A model generated the notes under the pieces. That model was not told the origin of the DNA, did not search any database, and saw only the letters and a program-made list of their open reading frames with translations. From NCBI RefSeq assembly GCF_016859285.1, contig NC_053416.1:17697423-17761422 (forward strand): a stretch of 64,000 nucleotides of DNA, read 5' to 3'. Positions within the stretch are counted from its first letter, which is position 1. Each line of letters opens with the position of its first letter. The position numbers and the translations under genes were made by a program. The DNA comes from Xiphias gladius (taxonomy: Eukaryota > Chordata > Actinopteri > Istiophoriformes > Xiphiidae). Shown piece by piece: positions 1 through 11,700 of the stretch.

Positions 1-299
1 GTTAATGAATGGAACAAAATTAAGTGTAAGCTATAATAACGTAGATGAATGCTCAGCCCTAACAGTTTAATGGGGTACTTCGACATTTTACTATGTCTCA
101 GGAGGAAGCTGAAGGTTATCTTGGATTGCATTTGAGACTCATAAACTTGTGAAATTCTTCGGGTGTGGAGACATGAGCCTTAACCTGGCATGGGTGGTCT
201 AATGAATATTTTGTTTAGTTGCATTATGGGAAATGTAGGATCCAGTGTAGGGACTACACTGCTTAACCACTTTTCACACTGACACAGTTTGGATCAATA

Positions 300-665
300 T
301 TGCGCTGACCAAATACTTGGTTAACTTTTCCCAGTACCAATGGGTTGTTTTGACCCACTATTAGTGTTTTTATATTACTGTTGGGTTATTTACCCATAAT
401 AAAATATGAGTATCTTGACCCACAGTTAGAGAAGGCAACAAGCTGAAGTTTTACTTTAAAACTCTCATAAAATAATAATTAATTGTACAAAACAATGTGT
501 ATATGACATTCAAAACAACAAAGGACAGACATGTTATTAGTAAAAAAAATAGTTACATGTCAGTTTAAAAAGAGCCGGAATAGATTATAACAGTTCATAT
601 CCATACATTATTTTAGTTTGAGTAAATAACCCAACAGTTATAAATGAAATTACATTAACCCAGTT
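300..665. mobile_element. Small non-autonomous element with terminal inverted repeats
   Basis: A perfect 17-bp inverted repeat (left 377-393, right 622-638) lies inside longer, imperfect arms rich in ACCCA/TGGGT words (about 335-395 and 620-665). No coding capacity. The arrangement fits a small MITE-like DNA element; the superfamily is not assigned and the outer ends are uncertain. Confidence 0.55.
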
Positions 666-1573
666 ATTTAAATCTGTGTCTGAAGAGTCCCCGAACATTA
701 AGAGAGAAAAAAAAATGCAATCTACCATCTTATCAACCATCTTCACCCTCTCAAAAGTTCTTCTGCTGCTTGTGGCTGAGGACCAAACTAAACATGCTGT
801 AGCTTCCTGACGAAACAGCATTTTATTGGGGCAGTTTTTGAAATTGCAAGCATGCAATTCTGTCAGGATTCAGTCACCCCAAGCCAAGATCCAGCCCTGA
901 GCCACAGGTAACCAGAGTTGTTTGCACCCATACACCTCACCAGATTTTCTCTGTTTCCTGTTCCAAGCAGTATGTGATTTTACTGATCAACAGGCTGCTG
1001 CCAGGTTAACCTCATCATGAACTGATGTTTATCTTCGCCTCCCTCTGAGAGATACAGAGATGTATTGCTGCTCTGACGCTGGGTGTGCATGTGCATACTG
1101 TGTTTTATATTAGCAAAGCCAGTGACCCAGGCCACGTAATTTCCTAGCTTTGTGCCTGGGCTACACAGATAAATTAGACTGGCCTCATCTTGCTGTGCAG
1201 CCCCTCCAGGCCACCGCCCCCCTTTGGGGGAAACTACTGAACAAAGGTCCACCTTTTTATACAAGCATGGCAGGAATAATGTAATTCAGCTCTGAGGTGC
1301 ATTAAACAAACATTCATCTTCCACTCCATGCCAATGTTAATAGAGGCTCTGCTGCTTTTTCAATGAGTCAATTAGGCGCAACAAGAGCACAGCAAAACAC
1401 CTTTAAACCAAATCTGTGTCGTGAGGTAATGTTTGCGTAACAAAAAGTAAATCTTTTTATCTTGTATGTGTTGTGCTGCAGAAACACCTCTACATTCAGT
1501 CTCAAAAACAAATGTGCATAATTAGTTGAATAAGTGATTAGTGATATATTAGTGATAAATTACAGCCATTAGT

Positions 1574-1966
1574 GACATTTTGAGAAAAATGCTATTTCTT
1601 GCTAAGAGTTAGATTACACAATTGATACCGCTACAGCCATGAGATGCTTAGCTTAGCTTAAAGACTGACAACAGAGGGAAACAGCTAGCCTGGCTCTGGT
1701 CAAAGTTAAAAAAAAAACCTCAAAGGCTAACTAATCAACACGTTATATCTTATTTGTTTAACTTGTTCATGAATAGAACTGTAAAGATGAACAATTTGTG
1801 GCTTCATGGGGACTTGCTAGTAAGCACATTTTTTGACCTTTAGACAGAAAGCCAGGCTAGCTGTTTCCCCCTGCTTCCAGTCTTTATGCTAAGCTAAGCT
1901 AATCGTCTCCCAGATCTAGTTTTGTAATTGATGGACGGATATGAAAATGGTATCAATCTTCTCATG
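1574..1966. mobile_element. Foldback element with long inverted arms
   Basis: The left arm (about 1574-1698) and right arm (about 1851-1966) are imperfect reverse complements over more than 90 bp. Shared words include GCTTAGCTTA, AAAGACTG, GGGAAACAGCTAGCCTGGC and GATACC. About 150 bp of unrelated sequence separates them. I recognise this palindromic unit as a very common non-autonomous repeat of percomorph fish. It has no open frame. Confidence 0.7.
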
Positions 1967-2037
1967 TTTGTTCATACAGAAAATGAAGCCAATTTTCGTG
2001 TTGTATCATTTGCACAAATTTAAACTGCTTCACTGCC

Positions 2038-2846
2038 AATATACACTCACAAAACACTTTATGAGGAACACCTGTTCACCTGCTTATTCATACAATTATC
2101 CAATTACCCAGTTAGGTGGAACCGTGCAATCCATAAAATCATGCAGATACAGGTCAGGAGTTTCAGTTAATGTTCACATCAAGCATCATAATGCGGTAAA
2201 AATGTGATCTCATTGACTGTGACCGTGGCATGATTGTTGGTGCCAGATAGGCTGGCTTGAGTATTTCTGAAAACTGCTGATCTCCTGGGATTTTCATGCA
2301 CAACAGTCTCTACAGTTTACTGAGAATGGAGCAAAAAACAAAAAACATCCAGTGAGCAGCAGTTCTGTGGATGGAAACACCTTGTCAATGAGAAAGGTCA
2401 GAGGAGAATGAGAAAGGTGTGGGAAAGGTTTTCTTCAAACACTTTGGGCTCCTTAATACCAATCAGTCATGGATTGAATCCCACAGCCTCTCTGAGTATC
2501 GTTGCTGACCATTTTTGTCCCTTTATCGCCACAATTTACCATCTTCTAATGGCTACTTCCAAGTCTATGCACCAAGTTACAAAGCAAAAGTCATCTCAAA
2601 CTGGTTTCATGAACATGACAGTGAGTTCAGTAAATTCAGTGGCCTCCCATGTCACCTCATCTGAATCCAATAGAAAACCTTTGGGTTGTGGTAGAATGGG
2701 AGATTGGCAGCATGAATGTGCAGCTGACGGATCTGCAGAAATGATGATCATGTCAACATGGACCAGAATCCCAAAGGAATGTTTCCAACATATTTTGGAA
2801 TCCACGTTATGAAGAACTGCAGCTGAGCTGAGAGCAAAGGGAGGCC

Positions 2847-2917
<71 letters not shown>

Positions 2918-2935
2918 AGTTTTAATGTTGTGGTA
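2038..2935 (+). mobile_element. Tc1/mariner-type DNA transposon relic
   Basis: Starts with a sequence like the end of a fish Tc1-type element (CACTCACAAAACACTTTATGA, then ACACCTGTTCA). It continues with stretches matching its transposase gene: GGTGCCAGATAGGCTGG, ATTTTCATGCACAACAGTCT, TCAGAGGAGAATG and CATCTCAAACTGGTTTC. A large central part of the transposase gene is missing, the frame is broken throughout, and the far end is replaced or expanded by a TA microsatellite (2851-2915). A 134-codon open frame at 2408-2812 is a shadow of the old transposase. This is an immobile relic. Confidence 0.75.
2851..2915. repeat. (AT)n microsatellite, about 32 units
   Basis: Uninterrupted alternating AT at the end of the Tc1 relic. 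Likely polymorphic. It also creates a spurious Tyr-Ile open frame on the minus strand. Confidence 0.97.
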
Positions 2936-5900
2936 CCCATGTATACCTCCAATATACCAACTCTACAGTCATTAGCTGTAAGCTAGCTAAAAACAGACAT
3001 ACCAAATCCATTGTTTGGGAGTGTTTCTGAGTGTGTTTGTGTCACAGCTGAACATTTTACTGATCACAGAACTCACCAGAAACTCCACTTCTCTATGTTC
3101 TTCCAATCTCTCTTCTTTTTCTTCTCTTCTCTGTATGTTTTATGAAGCAGATTCATAAAGGCCTGGGATACATGTTTTGTTCAACATTAAACATTTCTGC
3201 CATCTCTAAAATTTGCCTGGTGCTTTGTCTGAACACAAAGTAATTCTTGGCAAGAGAACAAAAAAAAAAAAGACTATTTCCCAAAACATTAAACTACTTC
3301 TGTAAACGTCTCATACTTGATCTTTGGTGTAAGTTGAGAAAGTAGTTCATATGTAGGCTATGTTAATGTGGATGTTTTGTAACCAGTGAGGCTAAAAAGA
3401 TGTGCCACAGTCAAACAAATAAGTGAGAGCGGACGTCCCCACTCAGCTACCCACCTAGTTTCTCTTAACACACTTTATTGACCAGTCAAGCAGGAGAGGT
3501 GACCCGATGGTTCTAGAAAAAACAACCACTTAGGCAGTATATTTGTGATCTGCCTCCCTGCTGTTGAACGGCTCTCATAGTGTGATTGCATGTGCAGATG
3601 TGTGGGCTGTGTTATTATTAAGAGAACACATTTGAGAACGAGTGATGGAAGAAGAATGCAAGTCCATGTTTTTGAATTACTCAAAATGACATAAAACGAA
3701 TATTTATTCATGACAGGAAGGCCTTTGAGATGTGCTGCTGTGTGTACTGAGACTGACTGTCAGTACTGATAAAGAATAGATCTTTCATTGACAAAAAAAA
3801 TGTGTAATAATCGCTGAATAAAGTGAATATTGATGGTTTATTATCTATTATCTAAATGATTATGATCTTTTAATTGATTCTGCTATTAAACTGATTTACA
3901 AAGTTGCAGACACTGAACACTGCTCCTTTACACACAAGACTCCTACTGTAGCTGTAACATGGCCTATTTTCATAGAGGAAATAAACCTGCTGTCTGTCTC
4001 ATCAAGTTTATCATGTTTGAAAGAGGCCAAAGTGTCAAAAAATGTTGAGGTACTTTAATGACCCGCTTCCCCTGTTTTTCCATTTGGTATTTCATTATGA
4101 TATGCTTGCATATTTTTTTAGCTCAATCATTTACAATTTGTTGACATTTGCTGCCATAAAAGTTTTTATCAGTTATATACACACACACAGACACACACAC
4201 ACACACACACATATATACACAGTATATTTACAGTATATATTTTTTTTATATATATATAAAAATCAATTAAACATATTTCATCAAATATCTGCATAGAGAC
4301 TGCAAAGACAAGTGAGGAGGCTATGACAGCAACTTTTTGTCCTGACTCTGAGTGTGGCCACTTGCAACAGGTACAAACACCTTAAGATGTGGCTGGATGA
4401 CATATATATGACATTGTTTGTTTGTTTGAAGCATACTGACGCCTTAAGAGACCCTCAATCTGTTCTAATGGTTTCCATTTAAATTAATTAGGAAATGTTT
4501 AGACACACCTGTTAAGGCCCCAACTGCATGAACCCAGGTCACAGCTCATTCAATGCCAGTTAGCCAAGAAACTGTAGCGACTCAGTTAGTTACTGTAGGA
4601 AGGAATGAAAATGTGCCCTGATAGTGATCAAAAGTCACTGAGAACTTTAAGCTGGAGGCCTGCCCTGGGCCAGTAACCTGGAAACTGTCTGTAGGCAGTC
4701 TGTTAGAGATACAGTATGTTTTTGTTAGCTAATATAATGTGAGTCAACAATAACATATTTCATTCATTTATTGAACTTCCCACAAGTAAATGCTCAGATG
4801 TCATTTACGATTAACAATCGCATGACTCACTGGTTTACTTTTATTGCAGAAAGGCTTGCGCACACACATATTTATACAAGCTTTGAAAGCAAATGATGCT
4901 AGATAGTTCAAGGATTTAACAATGATCAAATCACCAGCCTTAATGAGCGTGTCTTTGTCAGAACTGAACTGAAGTAAAAATTAGGTTTGGTGGTGTTCTT
5001 GGTGTTAAATTTGACTTCCCGGGTGATAAATTTATCAAAGCCTACAGTGAGATATGATATCTGCATTGGTGACTCATACAGTAACTGTCTCGCTCACACA
5101 TTGGAGGAAACATTTTCTAAAGGCAGCTCAAATACAAATACAACAGAAGAATGTGATGTTCCATGCATAAGACTCATATGACCTTGAATTGCTACTGACC
5201 TGTGACATCTGGCATGACCTCTGAAGATCTGGATCTGGAGAGCATGTGGGCTGCATACTGTATGTGCTTAATGAGGGGTGTTTATCCGGCACAAGTCCTC
5301 ATTCCTCACCACCAGCCTCATTGTTTAAGAAGCTCTATGGCACTGGGGCTGCATACAGTAATGACTTCAAGTCATGCTAAGTCAAGCTGATTTTAAGAGT
5401 TACGGTCTTGGTTCTCCCAAAACCCACTATACAAGCAGTAATGAAATTCCGACAGGCTCAGACTGAGGTAAGAGTTGAGGACATGTGACATTACTTGGCA
5501 TAATTTTACCTTATAACGCTATTATGATATAGACACACAAATGCAACTCTGTTTTTCTTCCTTTAATTGCAAGTTCACATGGTGATTTATGCATTGGAAT
5601 GGGTTACATAGAAAAAACTGCATTGTTTCAAAAACACCTGGATGTGGATATCAAAGACAAAATAAGACATTCTGTTTTTCCTGAAAATAATTTTGCACAT
5701 AAGTAGGTGTCATCACTTGTGTAACATCAAATATAACATATAAAAATGCATTATACTGTTTTTCATAATGAAATGTAAAAGGCTCAAGTACTTCTTAAAG
5801 TTTAATCTCATTTGTGCAAGGTAGCTATGTTGACCCATTATTAAAATGCTCCCATCACATATTTATTTTTAATAGACTTCAATAATTATAGAAGCAGTAT

Positions 5901-6560
5901 TTTATGCCAAAGCATAATTAAATTATTTTTATTGAATTTCTTTCATTGATTTTTGACTGAACAGACTATGTGATATCATGGGATGGCATATAAATAGCAC
6001 AGCACGTTTCAGGATATTTCGTGTATCATGTCTATGCATTTTAAGTTTTTTGCGTGTGATCTAGCGCCATTTAGGCTACGGTTAGAGGGAAGTTTAGGGG
6101 CTAGTCAATTAAGATATGACGTGGCATTAAATGACAGGCAAAAAGCAAAAAATGCGTAGTGATAACATAACAAATGACTTAAGAAATTGACGTGTTATTC
6201 ACACGCCATACCAGGTTGGAACAAATTAATACAAATTTTTTAAAAATACTTTCAAAATGTATAATTTTACACAATTCATGTTTAATTTAAAACTTTTGCT
6301 GTGCTGTTACATAGCATTTACTATAAACTAATGGCTATAATCCTCAGGCACAACAAAACATTAGAAATGCAAAGACAGACAAAAAGGTCCAAATGTAACT
6401 GGTTTCAGCATTAATCAAATACAAAAAAAGAATAAAGAAAAAAAATGCAAAAAGCAATGTGTGTCAGAAATGAAGATGAATTCAATACATTACTCACTGA
6501 GGAAAATGGCAGGAAAAATCCCTTCAACACTTCAGAGGTAAAATATTTTGAGGTATGAGT
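2936..6560. other. Gene-free AT-rich DNA
   Basis: No credible exon was found. The stretch holds a CA/TA microsatellite at 4178-4260 and several short open frames of 60-85 codons with no recognisable domain or splice context. It lies downstream of foxo1 and may contain regulatory DNA that cannot be seen without alignment. Confidence 0.6.
4178..4260. repeat. Compound (CA)n/(TA)n microsatellite
   Basis: CA dinucleotides with one CAGA interruption pass into AT-rich TATA tracts. Confidence 0.93.
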
Positions 6561-8604
6561 GTTCATATATTTATTGATATAGGTTGGACTGAAATATGTA
6601 AACAACCATTTCTAACACAATCATACATAAGAGTACAATATTTCAGTACAATTCTTAAAAGTCATTTAAAACCTTCATATACAAAAATGTACTACTAAAG
6701 AAAATAATATGTACATTATTTCGTCTGCGAGACCATGTAGGCACAGTGAATTGGAACACTTTCTTTGAAATATGTTTGCTAGAGTAGAAAACTCTTCGGT
6801 GCATAAAAACTGTAGCTAAAGTTTGAAGACCAACATCCATTTCCAGTCAGTTTAGAATTTCATCACTTCCACCTGCTCCTGCTCCCCCTGTATCACACAA
6901 CATTATTCAGGTGAATATCTCCACATTTCCCAAAATGTCCCTTTTTCAGAAAGTGATTTAAAAAAAACAACTTTGATTTTAACTTGATTGCCATGCCTTT
7001 TCAATTTATCCGAAGCAGTTTTGAACTGTTTTTCATAAATTCAGGCATAATAGAATTTCCTAAAGCCACAGAGGTTCATGTAATCATAGAGAGAGTTGGG
7101 AGGTTTTCCCAAGTTACATATATAATTAATGAGTCAAATAAGGCAAAATAACATGCTGAGGACCATTATTCTTGCTAGGTGTTCCCCAACACTCACATTT
7201 TCTAAACAGCCCTTAATTATTACATGAAAACACCATTAATGTAACAGGGAGCTTTCACATAGTGGATTTCTCTACATTAGTTGAGACTAATATGGACTCT
7301 CAGTAAACTGTTTTTAGAAGTCAGCATTTGTAATGTATCTGCAATTTCTTTCTTCGATATTACTTTGATGCAGCATAACAATATCATGTAACTCAAATAC
7401 AGTATATACATTGTACACAGCATAGGCACACATATTTTTACAAGCATACAAAGTACAAAGCAAGAGTCCAACAGCTACAATTAGAATAAAAACATAAATA
7501 AATATTTCCATACAGTATACGATTGGTGAGTTAATTTCAGTCCGAGATGCAGCTTGTCTCACAGTCTTTATTGGCATTTATGATGAGCAGATATGGCTGT
7601 TATTTGACTTGAGCCCTCAGTTTGGCAGCACTGTACCATGACAGGTGTCAGGAAATATTTAAGATGTGTTTAGGCCAATCAGAATATTATCAGGATTCAC
7701 TGGTCTTTGTTTCATAATCTGCCATGTGGTGTGGTCCAGAGGTCTATTACTAGTCATATCCTTTTGTTACTGTACATTTCCTCTGGATTATTTCATTCAC
7801 TATTTTAATAATGTTAATATGGTTAACTATGCAGACGATACACTGCTTTATCTATCATTTAAGCCTAATGATCTAGAACATCAGATTTGGCAGTTTTTTG
7901 TATCTGCTAGAACATATCATATCATGAGATTTCAGTGCCATTGTCAAACCATACATGAAATTTTAAGCAATGGACCAAAAACCACTGCTTAATGAGTAAA
8001 GTCAAACTCGGTTTGGAAAGATACTGTATATCTATGCTGTTATCACTCTCTGAATATGCATATGCTGCTGTGTTGGCCATGTATTAATCCAGTCCTGGCT
8101 CCATTCACCAGATTATACCAGACTGTCCACAAATCATACGTTGTGAGAAATTTCTTAACATCTTCTTTGTCAGGCACTCTGATACTGCATTCTGTCTTAT
8201 GTAATATACCGCACTGTATATTTTAATATACCATGAATCAGCAAAAATAAACAAATTTATACATATTTCCAGATTTTGACAGGCAATCGTAAACAAGACA
8301 TGTCTGCAAATGCAGATTTGTCTCTTTTTCAGTTTATCTCTTAAAATGTCTTGAAGCATCTTCGATGCTGTTATATATGACAACAGTTGTGGCTGTTGTG
8401 TCTTATTTCAGTGTCTGGATCTGATTAATAACCTTCTTTTGTAATACCATACACTGTTATACACAGAGCTGCAACTCAAAATGTAATATTTTTGAACATG
8501 ACTTTGTGTCAGATGCTCTGTGGAGAGTGATTGTGGCCGCTTCTTTGAATTTGCATTTTCCAGTCTCTGAATGAAGGTGAGCAGTGGCACGATGCTGAGA
8601 AAAC
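6561..8604 (-). other. foxo1: Possible foxo1 3' UTR region
   Basis: AT-rich sequence downstream of the foxo1 stop. If the UTR exon beginning at 8604 is real, transcription continues through here. Minus-strand AATAAA signals occur at 7567-7572 and 6570-6575. Part of it (about 7740-7960) is an old LINE fragment in the opposite orientation. No other gene is seen. Confidence 0.35.
7740..7960 (+). mobile_element. LINE reverse-transcriptase fragment
   Basis: Translation in one frame gives NYADDTLLYLSFKPND. The YADD box is the catalytic motif of LINE reverse transcriptase, and the following LYLSFKP is typical of fish L2/CR1/Rex-like LINEs. Only about 70 codons remain, with no 5' or 3' end visible. 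It lies antisense to foxo1, downstream of its stop. Confidence 0.6.
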
Positions 8605-8713
8605 CTGTGAGGGAGAACGGAAAATGTTCAGGGATAATAAACATTCGGAGGACATTCAATTTGTTGAAAGTTTAAATAATTGTACTAACTGCCAGACTAA
8701 TTGTCTGTCTCAC
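8605..8713 (-). other. foxo1: Probable foxo1 3' UTR intron and spliced UTR exon
   Basis: The stop codon is at 8737-8739 (minus strand). A donor-like site lies 22 nt downstream (exon end 8714, then GTGAGA). A good acceptor, with a pyrimidine run and CTCACAG, allows a UTR exon to start at 8604. The intron would be 109 bp. A junction this near the stop would not be expected to trigger nonsense-mediated decay. From 8604 the 3' UTR would run leftward. AATAAA signals on the minus strand occur at 7567-7572 and 6570-6575. This is inferred from splice motifs only. Confidence 0.42.
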
Positions 8714-8736
8714 TTGTTTGTGATCCACCGTGCATC

Positions 8737-11700
8737 CTAGCCTGACACCCAGCTGTGCGTGGTGGTCTTCACCCTCTGGGGAATCCCATGAGGCCCAGCT
8801 GCAGGGTCAAAGTTAAAGTCCAGTGCCCCACCATCCATGAGGGTGTCATGGAGGACAGACTCCATGTCACATTCAAACCTCTCAATGGACATGTTATCCA
8901 GGTCACTGGGCAGCCGCTCTTGATGATGACTGTGTGGGTGACCTGCGTTAAGTCCCCTGTAACCGTTGCTTCTGCCGTAGATTGATGAGACATCATTAGT
9001 GTGCGTTGGGTGTTCCCGGGGCAGCTGCATGTATGTCCTCAGGCTGGTCATTCGAGGAGGGGCCCCTGAAAGACTAGTCAGGTTAGTCAGTGGGATCATG
9101 TTACAGCTATTCAAATCTCTTGAGGTTGAAGGACGCTGGCTATGTATAGTTTGTAGATTTACATGAGGAACTGGGTGACTCCGAGGAGGATTCATCATTT
9201 TTACTCCACTATGAGCTCCCAAATGGCTCTGGCTGCTGTAAGTGGGCATTGGGCAACCTCCCCTCCCAACATGAGATACCAGTGTATCCCTAGAGGGCAT
9301 CATGTCCCTATGGGCATCTGCATCTGAGGTCAGCAACTCTTTGAGGAGGCCAGCAGAGCAGATATACTGGTTCTCATAAGCCCCAAAGCCTGGCTTGGTC
9401 TCCGGCAGAGCCTGCATAGGAGCAGGGGAGAGGGAGTTCATCCTCACTTGGCCATACATGCACTTTCGGTAGTCCTGCTGTGAGTGTGTGGTCAAGCCAG
9501 ATGAGCTGTAGTGGCCACTCTGAAGCATGGCAGCATTTGAGGAATGTGAGGAGTCAGAACCCAGCGGGGGATTTTTAGGAGACAGTAGGTTTAGGTTATC
9601 CAGCAGACTCTCCATAACGTTCTCTGAACCATGTTGTCCCAAGGATCCAGCCACCTCAGACAGACTGGGCAGGGTGGAGGTTATCTTGGTCCCCGGCGCT
9701 CCAGGATACATCATGTGGCCATCAGACTCCCCCAAGTCATCCTGTTCAGAAGGGAAAGGTGAATGGTGACCACTCAGAGTGCTGGCATCAGAGCTGGTAC
9801 GCGTCCTAAAGGAGCTCCAGGTTTCAAAGTCCTCGTTACTGTGGGAGTTTGGGCTTCCCAGCCAGTTAGAGTACTGGGAACCAGGGCTGCCAGCTCCTCC
9901 CTCAACCCCTTCTTGCAGAGCCATCTGGGCAGAGAAAAACATAAAAACCTTACATAGGCTGCAATACAAATACCAGTGTATTATTAACTTACACTAAAAT
10001 TAACTTAGATTCAGCAGGATTGTGATGATAGACATTAATGATACGAGTATTGTGTTAATAAAAGGAACTCTACCTTTTTCTTTGTTGCCCTTCCTCTGCT
10101 CTTGGCAAGCTTACTGTTGTTGTCCATGGAGGCAGCTCTGCGTCGAGGTGACTTTCCATTCTTTCCCCCTTCTGGGTTCAGCATCCACCAGGAGCTTTTT
10201 CCGGTTCCTTCATTCTGTATACGCACAAACCGGCTATGCAGGGACAGGTTGTGTCTGATGGAGTTCTGGATAGGAAAAGAGTGAATCATTTGTAAATTGT
10301 TTGTGGACGTAACAGTTCTGTGTAGCCTACAATGCAGCTACAGGCATACAAAAAAAAATTAGGTCAGATTATTTTTGGTATTGGGCAACAACCTTACAAA
10401 AGACCAACTATTCCAGTGCATCTATTAAATGCTGCTTTAAGGTTTGAAAGACATGCGGTTCAAATAAATGCTGACATCCGGGTGCAAAAAAGAAGCAGTG
10501 GTCAGTTATCCCTGCTTGCTTTTCAATGGGAATTAAATGAGAATGTGTTTCGTCTTGTTGGGAAAACGGTGATGAACAACAAGTATGCATACATCCATAT
10601 CCTCTGCTAACAATATTATGTCTACTAAGATTTTTCTATTCCTGTCGCACGCTCTCCAGGCTCTGAAATGGTTCACTTTGGTATGAGGGGGCGAGGGATG
10701 GATGGAATATGTGGTATAATTTATTTTACACTAAATAAACATTTGGTACCCTTGCAAAACAGATGACAACACAGACAAAACAAGAAAGAGGGTGATTTTA
10801 GGAGACACAATACAGAAAAAATTAAATCAGAATCACCAAAGATGTATCCAACATTATCTGTGTCTCATCTCAAACCCAGGGTCCTAGTTTGACAACTACA
10901 CTACTGAAAGAGCTAATTCAGACTGTATTTCTTTGGTTTTACCCAAATTGCTCCTTTTTTTTGTATGTGGTCACATTTTTCCTTGCGCTAACACATATAC
11001 ACCTAAAGTCTCATTCAGTCCGTTTCTCTAATGCTATGTTTTGAACCCTAAAAAGGATGCAGAGGCACCTCTTGCGGTAATTCTTTAAGGAAGAAAAACA
11101 ACGATGGTTGAGGAATAGTTAGACGGTCACACAGGACACAGACGTACTGTATTGCTTGGTCTCCCTGGACAAAATCTTCCTAATATGCAACTCAGGGCTG
11201 TGCTGGATGGAGGGTACAATAAAAGACCAAAGAGCAACACAAGATGAACTCGCAGGGAATTTCCCCTCAATACCCATGTGAACCCAAAAGCAGCTCCCTG
11301 CAGTTAGTAAAGCCAGATGTCCCCAACCACAGGATTCAACAGGGATATACAAAGCATGGAGATAAAGACACTCACATTCAAAACAACAGACAGATTGTCT
11401 GAGCTTGCCTCTGAAACGTTGGTCTTGGGCTGGGGTTAGGCTTTCAGCAGATGCATTCAGTGCTTATTAATCGTGACAATATGACTCATATGATAAAATT
11501 ATATCTTATTAAATTTTGATTTTTTTACTGAATTATTTATTTTTAGAATATTAATTCTTATAACTTACTAATGGAAAAAACACCAGTAGTTGAAGAAATA
11601 TTTCATATTAAGGATGGCTCTGTAAAGTACATTTTAAAAAAATATAGCATTTTAGGTGACTGCACGACAAAGACCAGAATTACACTTAAAATATTTTTAG

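Noticed and set aside
2408-2812. 134-codon open frame
   Set aside because: It is explained by the decayed Tc1 transposase region, not a host gene.
2596-2952. 118-codon minus-strand frame with a Tyr-Ile run
   Set aside because: It is produced by translating the TA microsatellite.
7666-7992. 108-codon open frame as a host gene
   Set aside because: It contains the LINE YADD box and flanking LINE residues, so it is a transposon fragment.
8755-9957. Several plus-strand open frames in the foxo1 last exon
   Set aside because: They are antisense shadows of a long, GC-richer coding exon and have no domain or splice context.
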